DNA of 32,732 nucleotides from Ammonifex sp. (GTDB lineage Bacteria > Bacillota > Desulfotomaculia > Desulfotomaculales > DYER01). Below are positions 16,936-25,330 of the stretch, piece after piece (within the stretch, counting starts at the first letter, position 1; the number at the start of each line of letters is the position of its first letter). The notes below the pieces were generated by a model. That model was not told where the DNA came from and ran no database searches. It saw only the letters and a program-made list of their open reading frames with translations. A program made the position numbers and the translations under genes. Location of the stretch: NCBI GenBank assembly GCA_020725605.1, contig DYER01000074.1, positions 1-32,732 of the forward strand, in the 5' to 3' direction.

Positions 16936-18120
16936 CTATCCGACAAACTTGAAGACGTCCACCACCCGCTGGCATTTGGTGGCCACGTTGACGAATTCCT
17001 GGGCGAAGGCCGCGGTTTCCTCGGAGGCGGCCGCGGCCTCCTCACTTACGGCCGCTATCGCCTGGATGCTCCCTACCACGGCCTGGGTGGCCGCCGCCTG
17101 CTCCCGGGCCCCCTCGGCCATTCTCTCCATGAGGGTGGCCGTCTCCTGGGCCGCAGCACTTATGGAGCGGAAGGCCTGACGGGCCTCCGCGGTGAGTTGT
17201 ATGCCGTGTTGCACGGCCTCCACGGCACCGGTGGTCCCCTGCTGGATGGTGGCGATGAGCTGGGCGATTTCCTTCGTGGCCCGCCCGGAATTCTCTGCCA
17301 GCCGGCGCACCTCGTCGGCCACCACGGCGAAGCCCCGGCCGTGTTCGCCGGCCCGGGCCGCCTCAATGGCGGCGTTAAGGGCCAGAAGATTGGTTTGGCC
17401 GGCAATGTCGTCGATGACCTCGATGATCTGGCCGATCTTGGAGGTGCTAGTGTTGAGTTCCGCAATGCGCCCGCTGATGACCTCCATACCGGCCACTACC
17501 TTTTCCACGTTCCCCTCGCCCGACACCGCGGTCTGGGCCGTGCGGCGCGCCGCCTCGGCCGCCTGCTGGGCCGCCTCCACCGAGGCCCGGGCGCGGTTGG
17601 CGATACCCTCAATGCTCTCCATCACCTGCTGAATCTGACGGGCCTGATCCTGACTACCGGTGGAGACCTGCTCCGTGCTGCGCAGGATCTGCTGCGAGGC
17701 CTCGTTCATAACCTTTACCTGATCCTGCACCTGGCCAATGTACTTAACCATGCCCTTGAGCATCCTGCGGATGTTGTCGGCCAGCCTTCCGAATTCGTCC
17801 TTTTCGCTGACCCGGATGACGTAAGGGGTGACCCCGGGGGCCAGTTCCTCGCCGGTGTGCTTGCCCGCCACCTGGACCATTACGGTAAGGTCCCCTTTGA
17901 TAATGCGGCCGGTGGCCTCCAGGAGTACGGGGAACACCTCCCCGAAGGGCCGCGTGGCCAGATAGTAAAGGACGGTGGCCAGAATGAGACCCGCCGCCGC
18001 GCCGACCACGAACCCCGGCCAGCCGAAGTACCAGAACCGCAAAACCGCAGCCGCCATCCCTAGGGCCACGACGTTCGCCCCCACCACGATCAAAGTCAGA
18101 CGAATCTGAATACGATGCAC
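16936..18120 (-). CDS. Methyl-accepting chemotaxis protein without an extracellular sensor domain
   Basis: A 394-residue receptor. Two hydrophobic segments (about 8-27 and 35-54) are separated by only about seven residues, so there is no periplasmic ligand domain. A HAMP-like region (about 55-120) is followed by a long coiled-coil signalling domain. The CheA/CheW-binding hairpin tip is clear: [20 protein letters not shown], then [22 protein letters not shown] at 18120 is the start, with AGGAGGG 8 nt upstream. In-frame codons up to 18255 lack a ribosome-binding site. A weak SigD-like match (TCAA at 18238-18241, GCCGGATG at 18216-18223, 14-nt gap) lies upstream. Sensing is probably cytoplasmic or of the membrane or redox state; placement after the dsr cluster is suggestive only. 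Confidence 0.9.
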   Translation of the reverse strand: MHRIQIRLTLIVVGANVVALGMAAAVLRFWYFGWPGFVVGAAAGLILATVLYYLATRPFGEVFPVLLEATGRIIKGDLTVMVQVAGKHTGEELAPGVTPYVIRVSEKDEFGRLADNIRRMLKGMVKYIGQVQDQVKVMNEASQQILRSTEQVSTGSQDQARQIQQVMESIEGIANRARASVEAAQQAAEAARRTAQTAVSGEGNVEKVVAGMEVISGRIAELNTSTSKIGQIIEVIDDIAGQTNLLALNAAIEAARAGEHGRGFAVVADEVRRLAENSGRATKEIAQLIATIQQGTTGAVEAVQHGIQLTAEARQAFRSISAAAQETATLMERMAEGAREQAAATQAVVGSIQAIAAVSEEAAAASEETAAFAQEFVNVATKCQRVVDVFKFVG

Positions 18121-18258
18121 TTTCCCCACCCTCCTCTGAAGCTCGAGACCGCTGCACTGCCCGCCACCCGGGCCTCCGAACGGCGGGGGCACGCGCTTTA
18201 ACCAACCCGGCGACGCATCCGGCCCTACACGTAGGCTTTGACCGCTTTCCGGCACTAC

Positions 18259-19677
18259 TTAAGCTCGGTGCTGCTTGACCGCCCCTTGGGCCGCATTCCG
18301 CGCCAGACTCAGAATGGCTCCCGCCCATTCCGGGACCCCCAGCACGTGGATGTGGCTGTACAAGGCCAGAACGTTTCTGTATACCAGGCCATCACGCCGG
18401 CCGTCCGCTCCCCAGCCCCGGTGCACGTGCAGGGCGAAACTTACCCTTCCGGCCTCCACATTAACGATCCGGGAGTGGTGGAACTCGTGGGCGCGCAAAA
18501 CCCGTCCCACCGGGAAAAAGGGGTTGGACCCTACCACCTCCACGACCGTGTAGCCGTGCCCCTGGGGCCGGCGTTCCATGACGGCGTCGCAGGGCAGGGC
18601 CCCCACCATGTCGTACCGGCGACCGTCAAGGTAAAGGTGACGGCAGAGGTACATGAGACCCCCGCATTCCGCGTACACCGGGAGCCCTTCCTCGACCGCC
18701 CTGCGGATTTTCTGGCGCAGGGAGATACCGGACTCCAGTTCGGCCGCGAAAACCTCGGGGAAACCACCTCCGATGTACAGGGCGTCCACCGGCGGCAGGT
18801 CCGCGTGGGCCAGGGCATCCACGAAAACCAGTTGGGCCCCGCCCGCCACCAGGGCCTCGAGGTTCTCGGGATAATAAAAACTGAAGGCGCGGTCGCGCAG
18901 CACCCCGACCGCCACGGGCGGTCCCGCCTGCGCCCTCCCGGCGTCTCCCCGGAGAAGGGCCGGTGCCTCCACGGGGGGGGCCGAGCGCGCCACGCCCAGC
19001 AAGCCCTCCAGGTCCAGACAGCGCTCCGCGGTACGGCGTAGCCGGTCCAGGACGGGTAGCAACTCCTCCCTTTCCCCGGCGGGTACCAGCCCCAGGTGCC
19101 GGTCCGGGATAACCAAATCCTCATCTTTCGGGAATGCCCCCAGAACCGGAAGGCCGCAGTACTCCCGAATGGCCGCCCGCAGCATGGCCTCGTGGCGCGG
19201 CCGGGCCACCCGGTTGAGAATGACCCCGGCTATCTTCAGGTCCGGGTCAAAGCGCTGGCAGCCCAGCACCACCGCCGCCACGCTGCGGGTCATCCGGCTT
19301 GTGTCCACCACCAGCACCACGGGCGCCGCCAGCACCTTGGCCAGTTCGGCCGTGCTGCCCGTGCCGGCCAGGTCCACCCCGTCGAAGAGGCCCATGGCAC
19401 CCTCGACCACCGCCAGGTCACTCGCCGCGGTGTGGCGCAAGAAACTGTGCCGCAACGTAGCCCGGTCCATCAGAAACCCGTCCAGGTTACGGCAAGGCAC
19501 CCCGGCCACCAGTCCCAGCCAGCTGGGGTCGATGAAATCCGGTCCCTTTTTATACGGCTGTACCCGCAGACCTCTGGCGCAAAAGGCGGCAATCAGCGCT
19601 GCGGTCACGGTAGTCTTACCCACCCGGCCCTGGGGCGCGCCGATGACCAGCCGCGGTACTGCTACGAGTCCTTCCAT
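18259..19677 (-). CDS. dsrN: CbiA/CobB-family amidase in the dsr cluster, probable siroheme amidase DsrN
   Basis: A 472-residue protein of the cobyrinate a,c-diamide synthase family. It has an N-terminal P-loop ATPase domain (GAPQGRVGKTTVT, about 13-25; PYKKGPDFIDP) and a C-terminal class I glutamine amidotransferase domain with the nucleophile Cys338 in YAECGGLMY and a His in RAHEFHHS (about 396-401). By homology it could amidate cobyrinate in cobalamin synthesis. However, it follows dsrC with no other cobalamin gene in view, and in sulfur bacteria the dsr-linked homologue DsrN amidates siroheme of sulfite reductase. ATG at 19677 is used; GGAGG is 12 nt upstream, rather far. Its place after a strong hairpin suggests lower expression than dsrC. 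The DsrN role is inferred from context. Confidence 0.82.
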   Translation of the reverse strand: MEGLVAVPRLVIGAPQGRVGKTTVTAALIAAFCARGLRVQPYKKGPDFIDPSWLGLVAGVPCRNLDGFLMDRATLRHSFLRHTAASDLAVVEGAMGLFDGVDLAGTGSTAELAKVLAAPVVLVVDTSRMTRSVAAVVLGCQRFDPDLKIAGVILNRVARPRHEAMLRAAIREYCGLPVLGAFPKDEDLVIPDRHLGLVPAGEREELLPVLDRLRRTAERCLDLEGLLGVARSAPPVEAPALLRGDAGRAQAGPPVAVGVLRDRAFSFYYPENLEALVAGGAQLVFVDALAHADLPPVDALYIGGGFPEVFAAELESGISLRQKIRRAVEEGLPVYAECGGLMYLCRHLYLDGRRYDMVGALPCDAVMERRPQGHGYTVVEVVGSNPFFPVGRVLRAHEFHHSRIVNVEAGRVSFALHVHRGWGADGRRDGLVYRNVLALYSHIHVLGVPEWAGAILSLARNAAQGAVKQHRA

Positions 19678-19702
19678 GATGACATTCTGCCTCCAAGACA
19701 AG

Positions 19703-19732
19703 CGCGTCCGGGCCGGCAAGAGCCCGGACGCG
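19703..19732 (-). terminator. Strong hairpin between dsrC and dsrN (attenuator or partial terminator)
   Basis: CGCGTCCGGGC (19703-19713) and GCCCGGACGCG (19722-19732) form a perfect 11-bp stem with an 8-nt loop, 16 nt after the dsrC stop. On the minus strand it is followed by CTTGTCTTGG, only weakly U-rich. It probably ends most dsr transcripts or protects the 3' end. Confidence 0.6.
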
Positions 19733-19748
19733 TCGGGTAAGTCCTTCC

Positions 19749-20066
19749 TCATACGCAACCGGTGGGCTTGGGTGCTCCGGCTAGCTTGCATGCGCCCTTG
19801 GCCGGCCCGGTCGGGAATAACTCGTAGATTTTCTTCAAAGTGTAGCCGGTATCCTTGCACAGCTTCCGGATCATGGGGCAGATTCCGAACTTCATGTAGT
19901 AATCGCGGAGGTAATTGATGACCTTCCAGTGCTCGTCGGTCAACTCGGTGATCTGTTCCATGGGCGCCATGGCCTTCGCGATTTCGGGGGTCCAGATGGA
20001 CGGGTCCTGGATGTAGCCGTCCTCGTCCACCTCGATCTGCTGGCCCAGCACTTCGATATAGGGCAT
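19749..20066 (-). CDS. dsrC: DsrC, sulfur-carrier protein of dissimilatory sulfite reduction
   Basis: DsrC is the small cytoplasmic partner of DsrAB. Its two C-terminal cysteines take the sulfur as a trisulfide that is then reduced by DsrMK. The 105-residue length equals the standard DsrC. Both cysteines are present on the flexible arm: Cys93 (KGACKL) and the penultimate Cys104 (PTGCV), ten residues apart, which marks a true DsrC rather than a TusE-like protein. The start is ATG 20066 with GGAGGTG 6 nt upstream. It follows dsrK by 71 nt on the same strand and ends before a strong hairpin. Very confident. Confidence 0.97.
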   Translation of the reverse strand: MPYIEVLGQQIEVDEDGYIQDPSIWTPEIAKAMAPMEQITELTDEHWKVINYLRDYYMKFGICPMIRKLCKDTGYTLKKIYELFPTGPAKGACKLAGAPKPTGCV

Positions 20067-20137
20067 CCTTTGCACCTCCACAAGAGATTGGTTCTTTAGT
20101 TTTTAGGAATACGACCGAGAGGGTTTTTCTCCTGCCC

Positions 20138-21505
20138 TCAATCCCACACCAGGGCCCTGCCCACCAGGTCGATCAACCCGTAAAGCTCCACGCCCAGATG
20201 GTGCTCCTCGATCATGGGGTGGAACTGCGCCTTGCAGATGGAGCACGGCGCACACAGCACCTTGGCCCCCGTAGCCCGGATCTGCTCGGCCTTCTTCAGT
20301 GAGAACTTGATGCGGAGTTCGTACATGTCCGGGTCGTCGAACAGGATGCCCGAGCCGCCGCCGCAGCAGAAGTTCTTCTCGCGGTTGGGCTCCATCTCCC
20401 GGAAGTCGGCGCACGCGGCCTTGATGAGGACGCGCATGTTTTCCGAAAGCCCGCAGGCCCGGACGTAGTTGCAGGGGTCGTGCAGCGTGGTGGGCTCGGG
20501 ATTCTTCTCCTTGTCTAGCTTGAGCAATCCCCGCTTGACGTATTCCGCGGCCTCGTCCAGGATGTGGGTGATGGGTATGCGGTGGGGCAGGTCCGCCATG
20601 GTGTTGTAGTACATCTTGATGGCCCGCCACCCGTGGCCGCACTCACCCCATACGATCTTCTTGGCTCCCAGCCTCACGGCCTCCTGGAAGAGCCGGTTGA
20701 CCAGTTCCTTTTGCACCAGGGCCTGGTCGAAGAGGTAGCCGAAGTTGCCGGCCTCGGTCATGCGCGTGGTGATGGTCCAGTTGGCGCCGATATAGTGGAA
20801 AAACCGCGCAGCACCCTTTAACGTCTCCGGGTTCAGCATGAAGTCGGCCGACGAGGGGATGTAAAGAATGTCCGAGTCCGGCTTGTCAATGGGGAACTCG
20901 ATGCGGAAGCCGTTCTCCTCTTCGATTTCGTCCGAAAGGAACTCCAGCGTGTCCTGAATGCCAGCCGGGGTGAGGCCCATGTGGTTGCCGCTCTTCAGCA
21001 TGGCGGCCCCGGTGGTGGCGTGAAGCTTGGGTACCATGCCGAGCTGGTGCAGGATCCTGCGTGCCGCCATGGTGACCTCGCAGGTGTCGATGCCGAAGGG
21101 GCACACATGGCCGCAACGCCGGCACTCGGAGCACTGGTAGAAGTAGCTGTACCACATCTCCAGGGTCTCCAGAGTCAGGTCCTCGGCCCCCACCAGCCAC
21201 CCGAACAGGCGACCCTGCGGGGTGAAGTACCGCTTCCACACTTTACGCACCAGATCCGCCCGCTTGGCGGGAATGTTATAGGGGTCGCGCGTACCCAGGT
21301 ACGAGTGGCAGTTTTCCGCACACAGCCCGCACTTCACGCAGGTCTCCATGGCCATGACCAGGGAGCGCCACTCGTCCTTGTAGCGCCGCAGTAACTCCAG
21401 GGCGACCTTGGGCTTTTCCTCGTCCGGCACGGGCTTGATGTGGATGGCCCGCAGTTCTGCCTCCGTGGCCTTTTTGGGCGCCTTCAATTTCTTTTCCGCA
21501 CCCAC
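20138..21505 (-). CDS. dsrK: DsrK, HdrD-like iron-sulfur subunit of the DsrMK complex
   Basis: The catalytic subunit of the membrane complex that passes menaquinol electrons to the DsrC trisulfide. In its 455 residues two [4Fe-4S] motifs are seen: Cys56/59/62/66 (CVKCGLCAENC) and Cys125/128/131/135 (CSECRRCGHVCPFG). They are followed by HdrD-type CCG regions (WGECGHGWR, DPCNYVR, NFCCGGGSG, CAPCSICKAQ) that bind the non-cubane cluster. The GTG start at 21505 is 3 nt after the dsrM stop, with GGGGGTG upstream, so dsrM and dsrK are coupled. No dsrJ, dsrO or dsrP is nearby, as in other Gram-positive sulfate reducers. Confidence 0.96.
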   Translation of the reverse strand: MGAEKKLKAPKKATEAELRAIHIKPVPDEEKPKVALELLRRYKDEWRSLVMAMETCVKCGLCAENCHSYLGTRDPYNIPAKRADLVRKVWKRYFTPQGRLFGWLVGAEDLTLETLEMWYSYFYQCSECRRCGHVCPFGIDTCEVTMAARRILHQLGMVPKLHATTGAAMLKSGNHMGLTPAGIQDTLEFLSDEIEEENGFRIEFPIDKPDSDILYIPSSADFMLNPETLKGAARFFHYIGANWTITTRMTEAGNFGYLFDQALVQKELVNRLFQEAVRLGAKKIVWGECGHGWRAIKMYYNTMADLPHRIPITHILDEAAEYVKRGLLKLDKEKNPEPTTLHDPCNYVRACGLSENMRVLIKAACADFREMEPNREKNFCCGGGSGILFDDPDMYELRIKFSLKKAEQIRATGAKVLCAPCSICKAQFHPMIEEHHLGVELYGLIDLVGRALVWD

Positions 21506-21508
21506 CGC

Positions 21509-22300
21509 CTACACCCCCTTGGAACCCGTGCTCCCGCCGGCCGGGCCGCTCAAGGTAAGCCTTACACCCGGCAGGCCGAGAGGTGTATCCTGGTACGGAC
21601 GGTTGACGATCCAGCGCTCCCAGAGCATGCCCAGGGGATGCACCAGCTTGCTGAACGGGAAAACGATCATGAGGATTTGCACCAGCAAAAAGTGGATGAT
21701 GAAGTACCAGTTATCAGGAATGGGCACCGGATGGAACGTGAAGAGGCCGGCCAGGAAATGCCGGGCCTCCTCGTACTCCAGCTCCGCCGAAGGCAGGAAC
21801 CGCATCAGGTCACCAACCACCACGATGGCCAGCATCAAAAGAAGGTGCAGGTAGTCACTGGGAGCGGAGACCGCCCGCACCTTCTCGATGGCTATGCGCC
21901 GGTACAGCAGGTAGAGAAGCGCCACCAAAAAAACGACGCCGATGAGCTGTCCGAGCAGGACCGAAGCCTGCTTGCTGGCCGCCACCGAAAGGCCGATGTA
22001 AGTGAACTGAGTGCCTAAAAAGTAGATGCCCAACACGTGCCCGCCCAGCACGCCCGCCAGGGCCACATGCATGGGCCAGGCCCCCACCCACAGCGGCCGG
22101 TCGAACTTCCAGGGATTCCAGAAAAACAGTATCTGGGCCAGAATAATACCAATCGTATCCGCCCAATTGCGGGCGAAGGGGGAGAGGGTTATGTTGTGGA
22201 TGCGTAGCGCCCCGGTCCAGCGCCACGCGCGCCACAGCAACCCCAGGAGAAAGATGGTTACCGTGATGTAGGGCATTACCTGGCCGACGAAAAACTTCAT
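21509..22300 (-). CDS. dsrM: DsrM, cytochrome b-type membrane subunit of the DsrMK complex
   Basis: A NarI-like membrane protein that oxidises menaquinol and delivers electrons through haem b to DsrK. It has 263 residues and about six hydrophobic segments (roughly 10-27, 50-66, 76-100, 125-147, 168-186 and 218-237). Candidate haem-ligand histidines lie in MHVALAG, GGHVLG, YLHLLL and IIHFLLV. It is somewhat shorter than the DsrM of Deltaproteobacteria. ATG at 22300 has AAGGGGG upstream. A large hairpin separates it from dsrD; dsrK follows immediately. Confidence 0.93.
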   Translation of the reverse strand: MKFFVGQVMPYITVTIFLLGLLWRAWRWTGALRIHNITLSPFARNWADTIGIILAQILFFWNPWKFDRPLWVGAWPMHVALAGVLGGHVLGIYFLGTQFTYIGLSVAASKQASVLLGQLIGVVFLVALLYLLYRRIAIEKVRAVSAPSDYLHLLLMLAIVVVGDLMRFLPSAELEYEEARHFLAGLFTFHPVPIPDNWYFIIHFLLVQILMIVFPFSKLVHPLGMLWERWIVNRPYQDTPLGLPGVRLTLSGPAGGSTGSKGV

Positions 22301-22323
22301 TCAGCGATACCCCCTTGGTCCGG

Positions 22324-22360
22324 CGATTTTCCGGGGACCGGATCGGCCCCCGGAAAATCG
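22324..22360 (-). promoter_or_regulatory. 13-bp perfect hairpin between dsrD and dsrM
   Basis: CGATTTTCCGGGG (22324-22336) and CCCCGGAAAATCG (22348-22360) are perfect inverted repeats around an 11-nt loop. No U-run follows on the minus strand, so this is not a standard terminator. A processing or mRNA-protecting role that separates dsrABD from dsrMK levels is inference. Confidence 0.55.
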
Positions 22361-22428
22361 GACGTACCCGTTACGCGGAAAGCATCCTGCAGGCGACGGG
22401 ACGTCGGCAACCCCACGCCCCTTTCGCC

Positions 22429-22635
22429 TCACTTGCCCGGCAACTTGACGAAGGAACTGCCGGCGTAAATGAACTCAATCTTCCCTTCTTTCGCCAACTG
22501 CTTAATCGCTTCGTCCACCACCGCCTTGGACTCCTTAAGGGCGCTGGCCACCTCCTTGGGCTTGGCCTTGCTCACCGTTGCGAGGTACTCCAATACGCGC
22601 TGCTTCAGTTCTTCGGTGGCCGCCAACAAGGTCAC
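22429..22635 (-). CDS. dsrD: DsrD, small winged-helix protein of the dsr operon
   Basis: A 68-residue (or 65-residue) basic protein directly after dsrB, matching DsrD in position and size, although sequence is diverged. It shows LKQRVLEYLATVSKAKPKEVASAL and VVDEAIKQLAKEGKIEFI, a pattern compatible with the winged-helix fold known for DsrD, ending GSSFVKLPGK. DsrD has been described as stimulating DsrAB activity. The start is uncertain: GTG 22635 abuts the purine-rich AAGAAGGGG, while TTG 22626 has a better ribosome-binding-site distance. It begins 8 nt after the dsrB stop. Confidence 0.85.
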   Translation of the reverse strand: MTLLAATEELKQRVLEYLATVSKAKPKEVASALKESKAVVDEAIKQLAKEGKIEFIYAGSSFVKLPGK

Positions 22636-22642
22636 CCCCTTC

Positions 22643-23701
22643 TTACCACCGGAAGTTGGTGGTGGTTCTGAACGTAGGCACGGAGAAAATGAAATCATCG
22701 ATGTGCTTCTCAGTAAACGGAATTTCGGCCAGTTTGAAGAAGGTCTCCCAGCCAATGCGATCAATCCACTCGCCGTACCGTTCGCCCTCCCGGGCGTTCC
22801 GGGCGTAAACGTCTACCAGTTTCTTGACGGCCTGCACGACCTCGGGCCAGCGCGGCGGATTGTTGGGCAACCAGGGGATGGCCAGCCGCGAGAACTTGGG
22901 CGCGGTCCGGGCGTTGGAGACCTTGCCGCCCACGAAGATGGCCACGCCGTCGTTGTCCGGGTCGGCGATGGGCATGGCGGGACACATGGTGTAGCAGTTG
23001 CCGCAGTACATGCATTTCTCCTCGTTGATCTGGACGCTCTTCCGCTTGGGGTCCGGACGGATCGCGAAGGTCGGACAGCTGGCGATCACCGTGGGAATCT
23101 CGCACTGCTTCGGCACCCACTCGTGGTCGATCTTGGGGATGGTGCGGTGAATACCAACCAGGCCGATGTCCGAGCAGTGCACCGCCCCGCACATGTTCAG
23201 GCAGCACGCCAGAGAGATGCGCAGCTTGGCCGGTAGCTTCATGCTAACGAAATAATCATACAGTTCGTCCATGATGGCCTTTACGATGCCCGAAGCATCC
23301 GTCGCCGGGGTGTGGCAGTGTACCCAGCCCTGGGTATGGACCATGTTGGTAATGGCCGGTCCCGTGCCGCCCACCGGGAACCCCAGCTTCTTCAGGTCCT
23401 CGATGAGCGGGTCGATGTTGGCCGGATTGGTAAGGAGGAACTCTATGTTGTACCGGCTGGTGAACCGCAGGTACCCGTCGCAATACTTATCGGCAAGATT
23501 GCAAATCTCCCGGATGGTGTCGATCGCCAGGAGGCGCGGGGAACCCGCGCGTACGGTGTACAACTCCGCACCGGTCTCCGACACGTGCTTGAGCACGCCC
23601 GGCCTCAAAATTTCGTGGTACTTCCATTTGCCGTAGTTCTCCTTGATGATCGGTGGTAGCATCTGGCTGTAATGGGGCGGTCCGATGTCTGTTTTCGCCA
23701 T
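22643..23701 (-). CDS. dsrB: Dissimilatory sulfite reductase, beta subunit
   Basis: DsrB carries the catalytic sirohaem of the alpha2beta2 enzyme that reduces sulfite. All 352 residues are present. [10 protein letters not shown] (Cys129) and [16 protein letters not shown] (Cys166-176) hold the sirohaem/[4Fe-4S] site. A ferredoxin domain at about 224-247 has [15 protein letters not shown]. The C-terminal arm FRTTTNFRW is typical. ATG at 23701 has AGAGGTGAG upstream. It follows dsrA by 29 nt and precedes dsrD by 7 nt. Whether the enzyme runs in the reductive direction is inferred from dsrD and the absence of dsrEFH and dsrL. Confidence 0.98.
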   Translation of the reverse strand: MAKTDIGPPHYSQMLPPIIKENYGKWKYHEILRPGVLKHVSETGAELYTVRAGSPRLLAIDTIREICNLADKYCDGYLRFTSRYNIEFLLTNPANIDPLIEDLKKLGFPVGGTGPAITNMVHTQGWVHCHTPATDASGIVKAIMDELYDYFVSMKLPAKLRISLACCLNMCGAVHCSDIGLVGIHRTIPKIDHEWVPKQCEIPTVIASCPTFAIRPDPKRKSVQINEEKCMYCGNCYTMCPAMPIADPDNDGVAIFVGGKVSNARTAPKFSRLAIPWLPNNPPRWPEVVQAVKKLVDVYARNAREGERYGEWIDRIGWETFFKLAEIPFTEKHIDDFIFSVPTFRTTTNFRW

Positions 23702-23730
23702 CCCAGCTCACCTCTTCCTCAGGAATCGTG

Positions 23731-24921
23731 CTACTTCCTGATGATTTCTTCAGGCCACCAGAAAATGTACGGGTTCGCGCGGGGCTCGAAAACCATTTGC
23801 GGCACCGCCGGCAGGTCAACGGCACGCAGGAAATTGCGCATCCCCAGCCGGTAGATGAGCTCGCCGACGCGCTCCCGCATCTTGCCGTGCTCGTCCCACC
23901 ACTCCCAAATCTTGCGCAGGAGTTCTTTAACCTCGGTGTACGGAGGCTCCATCTTCATAAAGGGCACGATGACCCAGGATAGGAAGGCGGTCTGCAGGAT
24001 GGTGGCCTTGCCGCCGATCAGCAGGGTGGCGCCCCGCTCCACACCGGGCCTGATGGCCTTGGGCATCTTGTTGATGCAGTGGACGCAGCGCACGCAGTCT
24101 TCCGCCCGTACGGAAAGTTGCTTTGCGGCAGGGTCGTAGGAGAGCGCCTTGGTCGGACAGCGCTCCACCACCTGGCCCTGGATGTCGAAGCCCCGCTCCG
24201 CATACTCCCGCACCCCGTCCTGATCGATGCGCAGGGTATCCCGCCAGGTACCCACGATGGCAAAATCCGCCCGCGGAATGGCCGCCACGCAGTCGTTCGC
24301 GCAACCCGCCACCTTGATCTTAAACTTGTAGGGCCACATGGGGCGGTGCAGCTCGTCTTGGAATTCCATCGTGATGGCGTAGCAGATGTCGAGGGTGTCG
24401 ATACAGGCGTTTTCGCAGCGGGCGGGTCCGGCGCAGCAGCTGGGCGTCCGCAGGTCCGAGCCGGAGCCCCCCAAATCGTAGCCGTGCTCGCTGAGTTCGT
24501 CGAAGGCGGGCTGGAGATGTGCGGTGGGCGCCCCCAGTAAGATGATATCGCCCGTGGAGCCGTGGAAGTTGGTCAGACCACTACCGTACTTTTCCCAGAT
24601 GTCGCAAATCTCACGCAAAGCCTTCGTGGAGTAAAACCAACCGCTCGGTTGGTTAATGCGCATGGTGTGGAACTCAGCAACCCCGGGGAACTTGTCGGGG
24701 CTATCCGAATAGCGGCCGATAACGCCTCCTCCGTACCCGGTAACACCGACGATGCCGCCGTGCTTCCAGTGCCCTCGCTTCTCCTTATACGATAACTCCA
24801 GCTGCCCCAGCAGGTCCCTGGCCGCCGGCTTCTTGTCGGCCATCTTCTTTATCTCGGTAACGAAACTCGGCCACGGACCCTTTTCCAGTTCGTTCAAAAG
24901 CGGTGTTTCGGAACCGGCCAT
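23731..24921 (-). CDS. dsrA: Dissimilatory sulfite reductase, alpha subunit
   Basis: The alpha subunit of sirohaem sulfite reductase, 396 residues. The sirohaem-cluster cysteines are Cys163/Cys169 ([13 protein letters not shown]-x5-C) and Cys207/Cys211 (AGCANDC, C-x3-C). An inserted ferredoxin domain follows with Cys255 and Cys276/279/282 (CVRCVHC). The segment [11 protein letters not shown] is typical of DsrA. ATG 24921 is the start, with GGAGGTG 7 nt upstream; an earlier GTG at 24936 overlaps that site. It follows a ferredoxin gene by about 73 nt and starts the dsrAB-D-MK-C order. Confidence 0.98.
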   Translation of the reverse strand: MAGSETPLLNELEKGPWPSFVTEIKKMADKKPAARDLLGQLELSYKEKRGHWKHGGIVGVTGYGGGVIGRYSDSPDKFPGVAEFHTMRINQPSGWFYSTKALREICDIWEKYGSGLTNFHGSTGDIILLGAPTAHLQPAFDELSEHGYDLGGSGSDLRTPSCCAGPARCENACIDTLDICYAITMEFQDELHRPMWPYKFKIKVAGCANDCVAAIPRADFAIVGTWRDTLRIDQDGVREYAERGFDIQGQVVERCPTKALSYDPAAKQLSVRAEDCVRCVHCINKMPKAIRPGVERGATLLIGGKATILQTAFLSWVIVPFMKMEPPYTEVKELLRKIWEWWDEHGKMRERVGELIYRLGMRNFLRAVDLPAVPQMVFEPRANPYIFWWPEEIIRK

Positions 24922-24994
24922 ACAGTACACCTCCACATTTGGTTTGCTCGACCGTGGTGGATCAGCAGTGAAGCCTTCCTCACCCCCCCGAATG

Positions 24995-25183
24995 CTAAAC
25001 CTCCTGCAACGTCACCGCCTCGTTGGGACATACGGTAACGCACGTCTCGCAACCCTGGCATTCGGCGGGATCTGTGACCCGCGCCTTGTTATCTTCGCCC
25101 AATTCGAGAATACCCGTTGGGCACGCATCCACGCACTCGCCGCAGCCTTCACACTTTTCCGGATCGATGGTGGGCAGAAACAT
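24995..25183 (-). CDS. 2[4Fe-4S] ferredoxin heading the dsr cluster
   Basis: A 62-residue clostridial-type ferredoxin with two CxxCxxCxxxCP motifs: [12 protein letters not shown] at about 11-22 and [12 protein letters not shown] at about 42-53. ATG at 25183 has AGGAGGTCC upstream. It lies directly before dsrA on the same strand, which suggests a dedicated electron donor for sulfite reduction or a link to ferredoxin-reducing enzymes such as IorAB in this window; both are inference. A small stem (25196-25216) borders its ribosome-binding site. Confidence 0.93.
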   Translation of the reverse strand: MFLPTIDPEKCEGCGECVDACPTGILELGEDNKARVTDPAECQGCETCVTVCPNEAVTLQEV

Positions 25184-25195
25184 TGTCGGACCTCC

Positions 25196-25330
25196 TAACC
25201 TTTTGAATTCAGGTTACCCATCCTGAAGCCGGCGGGCCACCGGCCGGTCCCGGGCGGGACAAGCCACCCAATATATTCGCCCTCACTCCGCAGATTCCTT
25301 CCGGGCAAGTTCATTTTTTAACGAGAAATA
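25196..25330 (-). promoter_or_regulatory. Upstream region of the ferredoxin-dsr transcript
   Basis: A 147-nt gap separates murA from the ferredoxin gene. A -10-like TATATT stands at about 25271-25276 (minus strand), but no good -35 accompanies it. Downstream are GC-rich inverted repeats (GTCCC/GGGAC at about 25247-25260) and a 6-bp stem TAACCT/AGGTTA (25196-25201 with 25211-25216) touching the ribosome-binding site. The lack of a strong promoter may mean an activator is needed, or that transcription comes in from murA. Confidence 0.3.

Noticed and set aside
18216-18241. TCAA-14-GCCGGATG resembling a SigD motility promoter before the chemoreceptor
   Set aside because: Both boxes are imperfect and the spacing is one short; kept only as a remark in the gene entry.
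18259-19677. Calling the amidase a cobalamin-pathway CbiA outright
   Set aside because: Family membership fits, but the dsr context and the absence of other cobalamin genes in view favour DsrN; only phylogeny can decide.
22633-22764. Longer dsrD frame adding 43 N-terminal residues
   Set aside because: The extension overlaps the end of dsrB and has no ribosome-binding site; known DsrD proteins are short.
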